Source: DYJK01 sp040755055 (GTDB lineage: Bacteria > Bacteroidota > Ignavibacteria > Ignavibacteriales > Melioribacteraceae). From it: a stretch of 64,000 bases of DNA. Position 1 is the stretch's first letter, and each line of letters opens with the position of its first letter. Of the stretch, positions 46,926 through 56,069 are shown in pieces. The notes beneath the pieces were generated by a model. That model searched no databases. It was not told where the DNA came from and saw only the letters and a list, made by a program, of their open reading frames with translations. Location of the stretch: the NCBI GenBank assembly GCA_040755055.1, contig JBFMBS010000021.1:15603-79602 (forward strand), in the 5' to 3' direction. The position numbers and the translations under genes were made by a program.

Positions 46926-47519
46926 TCAATTAATTGATGCTGCTATCCATAATAAAATTGTTGCGGTTAAATAAATCCCGGGCAATATTTTTTTTGGTGT
47001 TACAGCGTTAAGTCCCTTAAGCTTCGATCCAACATAAGAACCGATGTGTGATGTAAGTAAGCCGCTGATTATTGCCGCCGGTAAAATGCTATATAGAGTG
47101 TAGTTAATTATTCTATCTAAACCCCCGGCTAACCAATTGGGTTCTTGAAATACAACAACCACAACGAAAACAAAAATGAAGAGGGAAGTGATATTTGTTA
47201 TTATGCCGATCAAAGAAGTGATAATAGGTTTCTGCCAATTTGATTTGAATATAAAACTTGCATAGAAGTCAAATGAAATGGCGAGTCCCATTACACCAGC
47301 CCATTGGCAAATGAAAAAATTATTGCCGTACGTTTTGTAAAAACACACTATTAATCCAATGATAATACTTGTGCCCGGGATATCAACCAATTTTCTGCCA
47401 ATAAAAAGAAATAACAATCCAATCGAACATAAAATGAATACCGGTAGGGAAATCATCTCAAAGAAGCCCCATAGAGAACCTAGAGCTAATAAAAGTAAAA
47501 AATATTCTGTACGATTCAT
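46926..47519 (-). CDS. Membrane protein of unknown function, head of the fdh operon
   Basis: 197 residues with six hydrophobic segments and no motif that I recognise. AAGGAG stands nine bases before the ATG. It is the first gene of the leftward formate dehydrogenase block, 28 bases before fdhD, so it may help the complex (cofactor, substrate or quinone related), but nothing in the sequence proves it. Confidence 0.6.
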   Translation of the reverse strand: MNRTEYFLLLLALGSLWGFFEMISLPVFILCSIGLLFLFIGRKLVDIPGTSIIIGLIVCFYKTYGNNFFICQWAGVMGLAISFDFYASFIFKSNWQKPIITSLIGIITNITSLFIFVFVVVVVFQEPNWLAGGLDRIINYTLYSILPAAIISGLLTSHIGSYVGSKLKGLNAVTPKKILPGIYLTATILLWIAASIN

Positions 47520-48133
47520 TCTGAATTATCTCCTTTAATGTGTAGAATTTTTACTAACACCATACTATGATTGTTAAATAATAACTCACTTAAGTTTTAT
47601 TAAAGCTATTATTTGTTCAATAAACTTTTATTAATGTATGATATTTAATTTGTGAAAGACTCAACCGAATAATGTTTATATAAATATTTGTAGTAGTCGG
47701 AAGGGTATGTTGATAATTATAGGACGTAGTTACATTAGATGGAGCCGATTTTGCTGAATGATATGATGCTTTGTTTAGCATCTAATGTTCCACTTAGTTG
47801 CAAAATAATATTTACTAAGTAGATTGATCGTATAAGTGTGATCTACAATTGAAAATTAGTTCACCTTCTTTATTTTGTCAATAAACAAAAGAGAGAGATG
47901 ACAAAAAATATTTTTAAATTAAAATACAAAAAGACTTTTTGTGACATTATTATTAATTATTCATTATAAATCCAGGTATAAAATTTAGTAGATAAGTGAT
48001 ATATAAAATCTCATTGTTCGTTTTGAGATGTATCGTATAAGTGATAATTGCCCGGTGTGATTAAGCCATCAAGTAGCAGCAACTATATAAATATTACCTA
48101 AGGTAGGGAATTCAAAATGATCACACTTCGATT
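47520..48133. other. 614-base AT-rich intergenic region with inverted repeats
   Basis: No gene visible. It should contain the promoter of the formate dehydrogenase block near its left end. A near-perfect A-T stem ACAAAAAG-A-CTTTTTGT lies near 47931. The word TCGTATAAGTG occurs at about 47828 and 48033. At 48055-48153 two inverted repeats interlock: GTGTGAT (48055) with ATCACAC (48120), and AGCAGCAA (48075) with TTGCTGCT (48137), plus CCAT/ATGG outside. The last arm overlaps the end of the mannosyltransferase gene. Confidence 0.5.
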
Positions 48134-49429
48134 TTATTGCTGCTGGATAATGGAGTAATTTTTTTTATCACGAAAGAATAATTCGATAATCATAAAAAAC
48201 ATTACGGGTAAGTATTCTATTATCAGAACCGGCCAATAGTCCCTCCAAACCCCGTGCAGTATATAATTGTAAATCGTGACTGATGTTAGACTGCTAAGAG
48301 CAGCAAGCATAATACCGCTTTTGTAATTTGTTGTTGAGGCAAGCAAAACGATCCATCCGATATACCATGTGTGAACTACCGGCGAAAAAATAAAAAGTAA
48401 TAGAGTTGCAAAATAAAACTTAGGTAATGTTTCTTTCTTACTTAAGTAGAGTGTGATAAGAGCAATAATCAGTAGAAGACTGCAGACCAATCTAGTAGTT
48501 TGATTGTTCTGAATTAAAATATAAATCAGTTTGAAAATAAATCCGTTAAATGACCAGTTAGCTGTATAAATGAATAAAGCTTCAAATGGATTTGAAGTGA
48601 AAATGTATGGGATAAATTGAATACCAAAAATTAGAAAAGGTAAGACGATGATAGAAATTTTGTCAAAAATTTTTTTCTGCTCTATAAATAAAATTGGTAA
48701 GAAAAGAACACCGATTGGTTTTATTGAGAGTGATATCCCCAAGAGTACCAATGATGCAAATTTCTTTCCGGAGAAATGAAAATATAATGCTGCTGCCAAT
48801 AATGTTATCCCCAGTCCGTCAAGATGTGCATCAATTGAAAATTGAAATATTGTGAGTGGGCATAGTAGGTACAGTAAAATATATTTTTTTTCTTTTTTGA
48901 GTTGTCGCAATAATAATAAAATGAATAAAATTGTGAAGATTTCAAACAATAGGAGAATTAGCTTAAATCCCCATACTGCTTCGCCACTTATTTTGTATGA
49001 GATATAGAATAACCATTCGCTAAAAGGGAAATAGATAGTTTTTAGTCCAGGAAAGTTTACCTTTGCTGGAAGCAACGCAGAATGTAAATGACTCATCGCT
49101 GAATCTGTAGGTATATATCTATACGGATTAATTCCATTTGCTTGAAGTTTTCCATCCCATATATAACGGTAAATATCCTCAGAGCCGATTGGATCAGTAT
49201 TCAAAAAGCTTAACTTTGCAAGTAATACAATTGAAATGATTAAAAATAATTCTTTATTGTTAAGCTCTTTTTTTTGTAAGTATAAACTAAATATTAGAAA
49301 TATAAACGAAGAAAAAATATAAGTGTAGGTATAAGTTTTGACCGGTTCAATATTAAAAAAATGTATAAGGAGAACCGTTATTATAATTAAAAAAGTAAAA
49401 ATTAATGTCAATAATTTGTTGTTCTTCAT
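48134..49429 (-). CDS. Polyprenol-dependent mannosyltransferase-like (GT87/DUF2029)
   Basis: 431 residues, 10-12 hydrophobic helices. Between the second and third helices lies DPIGSEDIYRYIWDGKLQANGINPYRYIP, with the acidic D/E pair typical of GT-C fold mannosyltransferases acting on lipid-linked sugars. Other family-like positions: FPFSEWLFY, FSIDAHLDGLGI, SIKPIGVLFLPI and SPVVHTWYIGWIVLL. It should work at the outer face of the inner membrane on an envelope glycan. No other glycan genes are nearby. Confidence 0.75.
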   Translation of the reverse strand: MKNNKLLTLIFTFLIIITVLLIHFFNIEPVKTYTYTYIFSSFIFLIFSLYLQKKELNNKELFLIISIVLLAKLSFLNTDPIGSEDIYRYIWDGKLQANGINPYRYIPTDSAMSHLHSALLPAKVNFPGLKTIYFPFSEWLFYISYKISGEAVWGFKLILLLFEIFTILFILLLLRQLKKEKKYILLYLLCPLTIFQFSIDAHLDGLGITLLAAALYFHFSGKKFASLVLLGISLSIKPIGVLFLPILFIEQKKIFDKISIIVLPFLIFGIQFIPYIFTSNPFEALFIYTANWSFNGFIFKLIYILIQNNQTTRLVCSLLLIIALITLYLSKKETLPKFYFATLLLFIFSPVVHTWYIGWIVLLASTTNYKSGIMLAALSSLTSVTIYNYILHGVWRDYWPVLIIEYLPVMFFMIIELFFRDKKNYSIIQQQ

Positions 49430-49543
49430 CAGCGTGTCAATTTCATATGAGAAATATAATTAAAACAAAATGAGTGTTGATAGTAAATTATTCTTTCGAA
49501 GTAGTTGATGATTCAATTGCTTGTACGAGTAAGTAGGAGAAGA

Positions 49544-49572
49544 AAAATCAGAGGAGGATATTTCACCTCCTC
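49544..49572 (-). terminator. Terminator of the lipoprotein gene
   Basis: GAGGAGG / CCTCCTC stem with an eight-base loop, nine bases after the stop codon, followed by TGATTTTT on the minus strand. Confidence 0.7.
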
Positions 49573-49580
49573 ATCAAAAA

Positions 49581-50249
49581 TTACCATCCGCCTAAACCGG
49601 GATGATCGGGGCTAACATATAATTTGCCATGATAACCGCTGCACGGATCATTATAAATTTCTTCGATGATTGCAAAGTCTCCCCAGATTACGGACCCTAT
49701 TTCTACGCCATCGGCATTAAACCAAACACCTCCAGTTTTATAGGCGTCAAGTGGTGCGGCAACAATTTTTACAAAATATGTCCACTTACACTTTTTGCCG
49801 TCAAGCATGTATGTCCCGGATTGATGATTTGTTGTCCACGCACCGGAACCTCTGTAAGTGGCATATCCCAAATGACGGTCTAACTTTCCATCACCGTCAC
49901 AATCTTTGTTTGAGAGCCATGCTTCGTTCCATTTCATTATTAAAGAAACGTCTTTATAATCCTGGCACCAAGCGGCATCTCTGTAAGCATCGCAATATGT
50001 TCCGTTGAATATCATTGCTTGATAGTTATAACCCCATTTATCATAGCCGGGTTTAATAACTTCTCCGTCCGAGGTTAGCAAGGTACCTGATTGAATTGTT
50101 ACACAGCCATCATTGGCGCCGGCATTGGTTTTAGCAAGTGTATTATTCTGGCTTTCCGGTTGATTAACATCAGTTTGTGTCGATTCACAACTGAAGATTA
50201 TAAATGATACTAACAATAGAGGAATTAGAACGAAAAAATTTTTTTTCAT
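49581..50249 (-). CDS. Secreted lipoprotein, unknown function
   Basis: 222 residues with a lipoprotein signal (LLLVSFIIFSC, lipobox Cys about residue 21). The mature part is rich in Gly, Trp, Tyr and Cys: DGCVTIQSGTLLTSDGEVIKPGYDKWGYNYQAMIFNGTYCDAYRDAAWCQDY, DCDGDGKLDRHLG (an Asp-rich, possibly calcium-binding loop) and YRGSGAWTTNHQSGTYMLDGKKCKWTYFVKIV. I recognise no enzyme motif. A monocistronic unit with its own terminator. Confidence 0.75.
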   Translation of the reverse strand: MKKNFFVLIPLLLVSFIIFSCESTQTDVNQPESQNNTLAKTNAGANDGCVTIQSGTLLTSDGEVIKPGYDKWGYNYQAMIFNGTYCDAYRDAAWCQDYKDVSLIMKWNEAWLSNKDCDGDGKLDRHLGYATYRGSGAWTTNHQSGTYMLDGKKCKWTYFVKIVAAPLDAYKTGGVWFNADGVEIGSVIWGDFAIIEEIYNDPCSGYHGKLYVSPDHPGLGGW

Positions 50250-50840
50250 GCTTACCCCTAATTAGTTATTAATTATCGGCTGGTATATTTTCCGGTTTAA
50301 TCTTCTACCAGAACAAAATAATGATTGATGGGAATTTCTTTATTAAACCTTGTTAAAGGTAGAGAGTTTAATACTTAATATCAACGAGAATTCATGAATA
50401 GATAAATCTTCCGATTCTAAAAGCGCTTTTCTACCCAACAAAAGACTTTATTTGTTTTCTCAAAATACTTAGTTTTGTGCCGTAGTTTTTGCAGAAAGAA
50501 CTGATCCGAAAAGACAGTTACTAAAAAAATATCTTCAACAAAATAAGGACTTGATCCGATGGACAGGTACCTCGCGGCAAATCAAAATAACTCATCGTTG
50601 GTATTAATTAACCGGATATTTTCAATTCGCGTGGTAAGCCGAAGTTTACTGTCCTTAAATCCTCTTGTTCTCAAAATAAGTTATATAATTTAAAAGTTTG
50701 CTTTTCTTTGCGTCCTTTGCGGATACATTGCGTCTTTGCGTGAAATCGCCATCTTGGATTAACCGCAGAGTTCACCTCATAAAACGCTGTGCAAGCGCAG
50801 AGAAGGCGCTGAGTACGCAGAGAATAAAGTAGTGACAAAA
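50250..50840. other. 591-base intergenic region with degenerate short repeats
   Basis: No gene visible in 50250-50700. From about 50705 to 50826 it consists of loose repeats of CTTTGCGT/TTTGCGTGAAA and their opposite-strand form CGCAGAG, a pattern also seen in other genomes, forming an imperfect inverted repeat just upstream of panB. Confidence 0.55.
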
Positions 50841-51629
50841 ATGAAAACTGTAAACGAATTTAAAAAGATGAAAAGCGGCGGAGAAAAAATTTCCGTTGTA
50901 ACGTGTTATGATTTCTGGTCTGCACAAATTATCGATGAGACAAATGTCGATGCCGTACTCGTTGGCGACAGTGCATCGATGGTGATGCACGGATTCGAAT
51001 CGACAGTGAACGCTGAAATTGAAATGATGCGTTACCACGTTGCCGCAGTGAAGCGCGGATTAAGAAATAAATTTTTGATTGCAGACCTTCCGTTCCTCGA
51101 ACACCGGAAGGGATTTGAACAATTAATTTTATCGATCGATAAATTGATGAAAGCCGGCACACAAGCCGTAAAAATTGAAGGCGCCGGAGGGAACATCGAA
51201 ATGATAAAAGAATTGACAAGCACCGGCATTCCCGTGATGGGCCATCTCGGATTGACGCCGCAGTCGGTTCATCAATTCGGCGGATTCAAATTGCAAGGCA
51301 GAGAAGAAGCCGCATCAAAAAAAATTTTTGAGGATGCAGTACAACTCCAGCAAGCCGGGTGTTTCTCGATTGTGCTCGAAATGATTCCGGCAATGCTTGC
51401 AAAAAAAATTACGGACGAACTTGAAATCCCGACAATCGGAATCGGTGCCGGTTCAGATACAGACGGACAGGTTCTCGTTCTGCAAGATTTGCTCGGCATG
51501 AATAAAAATTTCAATCCGAAATTCGTGAGAAAATATTTGAGCGGTTTTGAATTGATAAAAAATGCGCTCAATAATTTCAGCAGCGATATCAAAGAAAATA
51601 AATTCCCTACAAAAGAGGAAAGTTATTAA
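50841..51629 (+). CDS. panB: 3-methyl-2-oxobutanoate hydroxymethyltransferase
   Basis: 262 residues from the ATG at 50841; a GTG nine bases earlier is possible. PanB motifs: VVTCYDFWSAQIID, VGDSASMVMHGFEST (Mg ligand Asp), ADLPFL, KIEGAGGN, GHLGLTPQSVHQFGGFKLQGR and IPTIGIGAGSDTDGQVLVLQD. First step of pantothenate synthesis (ketopantoate from ketoisovalerate and methylene-THF). It heads a compact cofactor cluster; panC starts on its stop codon. I see no panE/ilvC-type ketopantoate reductase here. Confidence 0.96.
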   Translation: MKTVNEFKKMKSGGEKISVVTCYDFWSAQIIDETNVDAVLVGDSASMVMHGFESTVNAEIEMMRYHVAAVKRGLRNKFLIADLPFLEHRKGFEQLILSIDKLMKAGTQAVKIEGAGGNIEMIKELTSTGIPVMGHLGLTPQSVHQFGGFKLQGREEAASKKIFEDAVQLQQAGCFSIVLEMIPAMLAKKITDELEIPTIGIGAGSDTDGQVLVLQDLLGMNKNFNPKFVRKYLSGFELIKNALNNFSSDIKENKFPTKEESY

Positions 51630-52393
51630 TGACCAAGATTATCAAATCGATTCCCGAATGGAAGCAGTTACGAAAGTCGAAAGAATTTTTTGGAAAGAGT
51701 ACCGGCTTTGTACCAACAATGGGCGCACTTCATGCCGGGCATGAATCATTGATACAAACATGTGCCGGACAAAATGATATTTCCGTTGTGAGCATCTTTG
51801 TGAACCCGACGCAATTTAACGATCCGAACGATTTCAAAAATTACCCGGTAACGTTTGATAAAGATTTGTATCTGCTCGAACAGAGCAAAGTAGATTTTCT
51901 TTTTCAGCCGGAGTGGAATGAAATTTACCACGATAATTATAAGTACCGCGTTAACGAAAATGAGTTAAGCAAAATTTTATGCGGTGCGTTTCGCCCAGGG
52001 CATTTCGATGGCGTACTCACAATTGTTTTGAAGCTGCTCAATATCATCGAACCGGATAAAACATATTTCGGCGAGAAAGATTTTCAACAGTACAAATTGA
52101 TTGACGGAATGGCGAAAGCATTTTTTCTGAACACGGAAATAATTCCGTGTCTAACAATCCGCGAAAAAGACGGGCTCGCGATGAGTTCGAGAAATCTTTT
52201 ACTGACTGCAGCAGAACGAAAACACGCGGTACATTTCCCTGAATTATTGATGAGTAAAAAATCTGCCGATGAAATAAAAAAAGAACTCGAAGAACTCGGC
52301 TTCAAAGTTGATTACATCACCGATTACGATGGAAGAAGATTCGGAGCGGTTCATCTCGGCAAAGTGAGGTTGATTGACAATGTACAACTATAA
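51629..52393 (+). CDS. panC: Pantothenate synthetase
   Basis: 254 residues, slightly shorter than the usual ~280. Motifs: PTMGALHAGHESLI (HxGH nucleotide motif), VSIFVNPTQFNDPNDFKNYP, PGHFDGVLTIVLKLLNI, YFGEKDFQQYKLI and GLAMSSRNLLL (KMSKS-like). Joins pantoate and beta-alanine with ATP. The C-terminal part of the dimer domain is reduced. Its 3' end overlaps the coaBC start. Confidence 0.95.
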   Translation: MTKIIKSIPEWKQLRKSKEFFGKSTGFVPTMGALHAGHESLIQTCAGQNDISVVSIFVNPTQFNDPNDFKNYPVTFDKDLYLLEQSKVDFLFQPEWNEIYHDNYKYRVNENELSKILCGAFRPGHFDGVLTIVLKLLNIIEPDKTYFGEKDFQQYKLIDGMAKAFFLNTEIIPCLTIREKDGLAMSSRNLLLTAAERKHAVHFPELLMSKKSADEIKKELEELGFKVDYITDYDGRRFGAVHLGKVRLIDNVQL

Positions 52394-53618
52394 AATACTT
52401 TTTAAAATAACCGGCTCGATTGCCGCATACAAAAGTGTGTACTTGATTTCAAAACTTGTGCAGGATAATTGCGAAGTAAAAATTGTGGCAACCGATGACG
52501 CACTGAAGTTTATCGGCTCCGCAACTTTGGAAGGTTTGACTGGCAATCCGGTTTACACGGATTCGTTTGCACCGAATCAAGTGATGAGCCACATCAATCT
52601 CGATAAATGGGCAGACCTTGTAATCGTTTGTCCGGCAACGGCAAACACGATCAACAAATTTGCAAACGGTGTTGCGGATAATTTGCTCACATCACTTTTT
52701 CTTGCACACGATTGGACGAAGCCGTACTTGATAGCACCGGCGATGAATACGTTAATGTATCAACATCCGGCTACGCAAGCATCGCTAAAAAAATTGGAAG
52801 AGTGGGGCGTACTAATTTTACCGACTGCCGAAGGATACCTTGCATGCGGTGATACCGGCAAAGGAAAACTTCTTGAGCCGGATGAAATTTACGAACGAAT
52901 TTTTGTCGCACTCGCAAGCAAAAGTAATGTCGAAAAAAAACTTTGTGTACTTGTAACATCCGGCGCAACAAAAGAAAATATTGACGGCGTCCGCTTCATT
53001 ACAAATTTGAGTACCGGCAGAACCGGCGCAGCAATTGCAGATTATTTCCTCCGCAGAAATAATTTTGTTACTGTTTTGCTCGGCGAAGATTCGATTCTGC
53101 CGGCAGCCGATTGTGAGAAAATTTTCTTCAAAGATTTTAACGACTTGAACGGCAAACTCGAAAAACTTTTGAGCGAAAAAGATTTTGATGTCGTGATTCA
53201 TCTTGCGGCTGTGAGTGATTACTCGCTCGCATCAATTGAAATTGACGGAAAGAAATTCACCACAGAGATGAATAAAAAAATCAGTTCCGATAATGACGGG
53301 ATGGTTCTAAATCTAAAAAGAAATTTTAAGATTGTTGAAAAACTGAAATCATATTCGCACAATAAAAATATAACCGTTACCGCTTTCAAATTTACGAGCA
53401 CGGATAGCGAGGAAGAACGAAGTGCGGAAGTTGGGAAACTATTTTCGAAATCTGCCGGCGCAATAAATTTTGTAGTGCTGAATGATAAGTCTGACAGAAC
53501 AAACGGAAATGTTCAAGCCGGTTTTAGAATTTACGACTGCGCGATGAATTTTCAGAGTTGTTCAACTGCGTTCGAGCTTGCACAGAAATTGGAAATAAAA
53601 TTACGGGAGTTAAAATGA
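52380..53618 (+). CDS. coaBC: Bifunctional CoaBC (phosphopantothenoylcysteine synthetase/decarboxylase)
   Basis: 412 residues from the ATG at 52380. Flavoprotein decarboxylase half (about 1-180): ITGSIAAYKSVYLISKLVQ, CPATANTINKFANGVADNLL, APAMNTLMYQHP (PAMNxxM) and EGYLACGDTGKGKL with the active Cys. Synthetase half: VTSGATKENIDGVRFITNLSTGRTGAAIA and HLAAVSDYS. Two steps from 4'-phosphopantothenate to 4'-phosphopantetheine. Overlaps both panC and coaX by a few bases. Confidence 0.95.
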   Translation: MYNYKILFKITGSIAAYKSVYLISKLVQDNCEVKIVATDDALKFIGSATLEGLTGNPVYTDSFAPNQVMSHINLDKWADLVIVCPATANTINKFANGVADNLLTSLFLAHDWTKPYLIAPAMNTLMYQHPATQASLKKLEEWGVLILPTAEGYLACGDTGKGKLLEPDEIYERIFVALASKSNVEKKLCVLVTSGATKENIDGVRFITNLSTGRTGAAIADYFLRRNNFVTVLLGEDSILPAADCEKIFFKDFNDLNGKLEKLLSEKDFDVVIHLAAVSDYSLASIEIDGKKFTTEMNKKISSDNDGMVLNLKRNFKIVEKLKSYSHNKNITVTAFKFTSTDSEEERSAEVGKLFSKSAGAINFVVLNDKSDRTNGNVQAGFRIYDCAMNFQSCSTAFELAQKLEIKLRELK

Positions 53619-54406
53619 TTCTTTGTATCGATGTCGGTAATTCGCAAATGTACGGCGGGGTTTTCAGCAAAGATGAGCTTGTTGTTCAATTCAGAAAAAC
53701 TTCGCGCCAGCAATTTTCATCGGATGAAATCGGAATTTTCCTCCGCTCGGTTTTACGGGAAAACAAAATCGATCCGTCGGTAATTAACGGAATTGCATTG
53801 TGCAGTGTCGTTCCGGATATCAATCACTCGCTGCGGAGCGGATGCATAAAATATTTCAACATCGATCCGTTCTTTTTGAAAGCCGGGACAAAAACCGGAT
53901 TGAAAATTAAATACCGCAATCCTCTTGAAGTAGGTGCCGATAGAATTGCAAACGCAATCGGGGTATCAAACTTATATCCCGATAAAAATGTTATTGTTGT
54001 TGATTTCGGAACGGCAACAACATTCTGCGCGATCAGTAAATCAAAAGAATATTTGGGCGGAATAATTATTCCAGGAATCAGAATTTCGATGGAAGTTCTC
54101 GAATCGCGCACCGCTCAATTGCCGAGTGTTGAAATCAAAAAAACGGAAAGTGTTTTGGGACGTTCGACAATTGAAAGCATTCAATCGGGTTTGTTCTACG
54201 GACAAGTGGGCATTGTGCGTGAATTAAAAAATAGAATTACATCGGAAGTTTTTTCGGATGAAGAGCCGCTCGTTGTGGGCACCGGCGGCTTCTCAAGTTT
54301 GTTCGAGAACGAAGGTTTGTTCGATGTAATTATTCCAACACTTGTGTTGAAAGGTTTGTACTTCGCTTATTTATTAAATGCGAAAAGTGAAAGGGGAGAA
54401 TCGTGA
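53615..54406 (+). CDS. coaX: Type III pantothenate kinase
   Basis: 263 residues from the ATG at 53615, whose ATGA overlaps the coaBC stop; an upstream frame extension is an artefact of that overlap. ASKHA motifs: MILCIDVGNSQMYGGVF, GADRIANAIGVSNLYP, VIVVDFGTATTFCAISK, GGIIIPGIRISMEVL and VVGTGGFSSLF. Phosphorylates pantothenate and, as a type III enzyme, is not inhibited by CoA. With panBCD and coaBC it covers most of the route to phosphopantetheine. Confidence 0.95.
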   Translation: MILCIDVGNSQMYGGVFSKDELVVQFRKTSRQQFSSDEIGIFLRSVLRENKIDPSVINGIALCSVVPDINHSLRSGCIKYFNIDPFFLKAGTKTGLKIKYRNPLEVGADRIANAIGVSNLYPDKNVIVVDFGTATTFCAISKSKEYLGGIIIPGIRISMEVLESRTAQLPSVEIKKTESVLGRSTIESIQSGLFYGQVGIVRELKNRITSEVFSDEEPLVVGTGGFSSLFENEGLFDVIIPTLVLKGLYFAYLLNAKSERGES

Positions 54407-54774
54407 TTAGAACATTGCTGAAATCAAAAATACACCGTGCCGTTGTTACCGGCTCGGATATGCATTACGAAGGATCGATTGCCATCGATCCGAAATTGTG
54501 CGAAGCAGCCGGTCTTGTTGAATTCGAGAAAGTAGATATTTACAATATTAATAACGGCAATCGGTTTTCAACTTATGTAATTTTGGGAAAGGAAAATGAA
54601 ATTAGTTTGAACGGTGCTGCGGCTCGATTAGTGCAGACCGGCGATCTCGTCATCATCGTATCGTATGCAGATTATGATGAATCGGAAATTGCCGGGCACG
54701 TGCCGAAGGTTGTTTTTGTTGACGAAACAAATTCGATTAAAGAAGTCGTGCACAAAAAACATATTTTGCAATGA
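54403..54774 (+). CDS. panD: Aspartate 1-decarboxylase
   Basis: 123 residues starting with GTG (AGGGGAG upstream), overlapping the coaX stop. KSKIHRAVVTGSDMHYEGSIAID carries the self-cleavage site Gly24-Ser25, which generates the pyruvoyl cofactor; NGNRFSTYVILG and NGAAARLVQTGDLVIIVSYA follow the family. Makes beta-alanine for panC. Confidence 0.96.
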   Translation: MIRTLLKSKIHRAVVTGSDMHYEGSIAIDPKLCEAAGLVEFEKVDIYNINNGNRFSTYVILGKENEISLNGAAARLVQTGDLVIIVSYADYDESEIAGHVPKVVFVDETNSIKEVVHKKHILQ

Positions 54775-55847
54775 GCCAAAACGACGACGAAAAATTTTTG
54801 AGAAGATGTTTTGAACTTGCGCGGAGAGGCGAAGGTTCTGTTAGTCCGAATCCGCTTGTCGGTTCTTTGATAACAAAAGACGAGAAAATAATTTCGGAAG
54901 GTTGGCATGAAAAATTTGGCGGACCGCACGCCGAAGCAAATGCAATCAAACATACACCGGAAAACTTGGAAGGCGCTGTAATTTATTGCAGTCTCGAACC
55001 GTGCAGCCACACCGATAAAAAAACTCCGCCGTGTGTTCCGTTAATTATTGAAAGCGGCATCAAAAAAGTTGTCATAAGCAATATCGACCCGAATCCGAAA
55101 GTTGCCGGAAATGGAATTGAACAACTTAGTAATGCCGGTGTTGAAGTTGTCGTTGGAATTTGTGAAGAAGAAGGGAATGAGCTCAATCGTTTCTACTTCA
55201 AAAGTATTACGAAAAAATTGCCGTACGTTACGGTTAAGATTGCTCAAACACTCGATAGAAAAATTTCCGAAGCTGAAAATAAAAGAACACAAATTACCGG
55301 AAGTGAATCGGCTGAGTTTGTTCACAAACAAAGATCAATATACGATGCAGTGCTTGTCGGCAAAGGAACGGTGAATACAGACAATCCGTTGTTGAATGTT
55401 CGAAACGTGAATGGAAGAAATCCGGTTCGAATAATTGTGGACGGAAGTTTGAATGTTAATGCGTCAGCAATTTGTTTGAACGACGAGAGCAGAACGAACA
55501 CGTGGATATTTTGTTCCGATAAAGTTGATAATGAAAAGGTTGATGCGGTTGCCGAGAAAGGTGTGAAAGTTTTTCCTCTCGCAACTAATGCGAACGGCAG
55601 AATTGATTTGCGTCTTCTTCTTTCCAGATTAAATGATTTGAGTGTACAATCCGTTTTTGTGGAAGGCGGCAGAGAAATTTTTTCTCAATTTATTTCCGAA
55701 AGTTTGTTCGATGAACTTATTATTTTACAAGCCCCGATTATTCTTGGAAAGGGAATTGAAGCATTCGATGTGAATTATCAATCGAATCTAAAATTTTTCT
55801 CTGCGGAAAAAATTGGTGATGATCTGAAGCTGGTTTATAGAAAATAA
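54771..55847 (+). CDS. ribD: Bifunctional riboflavin deaminase/reductase
   Basis: 358 residues. The deaminase half has the zinc site GGPHAEANAIKH...SLEPCSHTDKKTPPC. The reductase half starts near residue 147 with YVTVKIAQTLDRKIS and contains DAVLVGKGTVNTDNPLLNVR and VFVEGGREIFSQFI. It catalyses steps two and three of riboflavin synthesis. Its start overlaps panD, so the CoA and flavin genes run as one unit. Confidence 0.95.
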   Translation: MSQNDDEKFLRRCFELARRGEGSVSPNPLVGSLITKDEKIISEGWHEKFGGPHAEANAIKHTPENLEGAVIYCSLEPCSHTDKKTPPCVPLIIESGIKKVVISNIDPNPKVAGNGIEQLSNAGVEVVVGICEEEGNELNRFYFKSITKKLPYVTVKIAQTLDRKISEAENKRTQITGSESAEFVHKQRSIYDAVLVGKGTVNTDNPLLNVRNVNGRNPVRIIVDGSLNVNASAICLNDESRTNTWIFCSDKVDNEKVDAVAEKGVKVFPLATNANGRIDLRLLLSRLNDLSVQSVFVEGGREIFSQFISESLFDELIILQAPIILGKGIEAFDVNYQSNLKFFSAEKIGDDLKLVYRK

Positions 55848-55851
55848 AAAT

Positions 55852-55985
55852 TGCCATGACCTGAAGAGTCTGTGCAAAGCACTCTGTGGAACTTCGTGTA
55901 TTCTTCGTGTTCCTTCGTGAAATATAAAACAAAGAAATCACACGAAGATTCACAAAGAAGGCACGAAGATTCACGAAGGGAAAAC
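55852..55985. repeat. CACGAAG-type degenerate inverted repeat
   Basis: Starts with a half palindrome (CCATGACCTGAAG, compare 34149), then CTTCGTG words (CTTCGTGTATTCTTCGTG) and, after a short A-rich spacer, their complements (CACACGAAGATTCAC, GGCACGAAGATTCACGAAG). It fills the only large gap inside the vitamin cluster. Confidence 0.6.
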
Positions 55986-56069
55986 AAAGCTTGCTCATTT
56001 TCGTAATCTTGATCTAAGAAAGAGCAAGAACAAGAGCAAGAATTATTAGAAAAGAAAGTCGATAAAAAA

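Noticed and set aside
47520..47700. Molybdenum-cofactor riboswitch before the formate dehydrogenase block
   Set aside because: I see no matching multi-helix structure in this AT-rich stretch.
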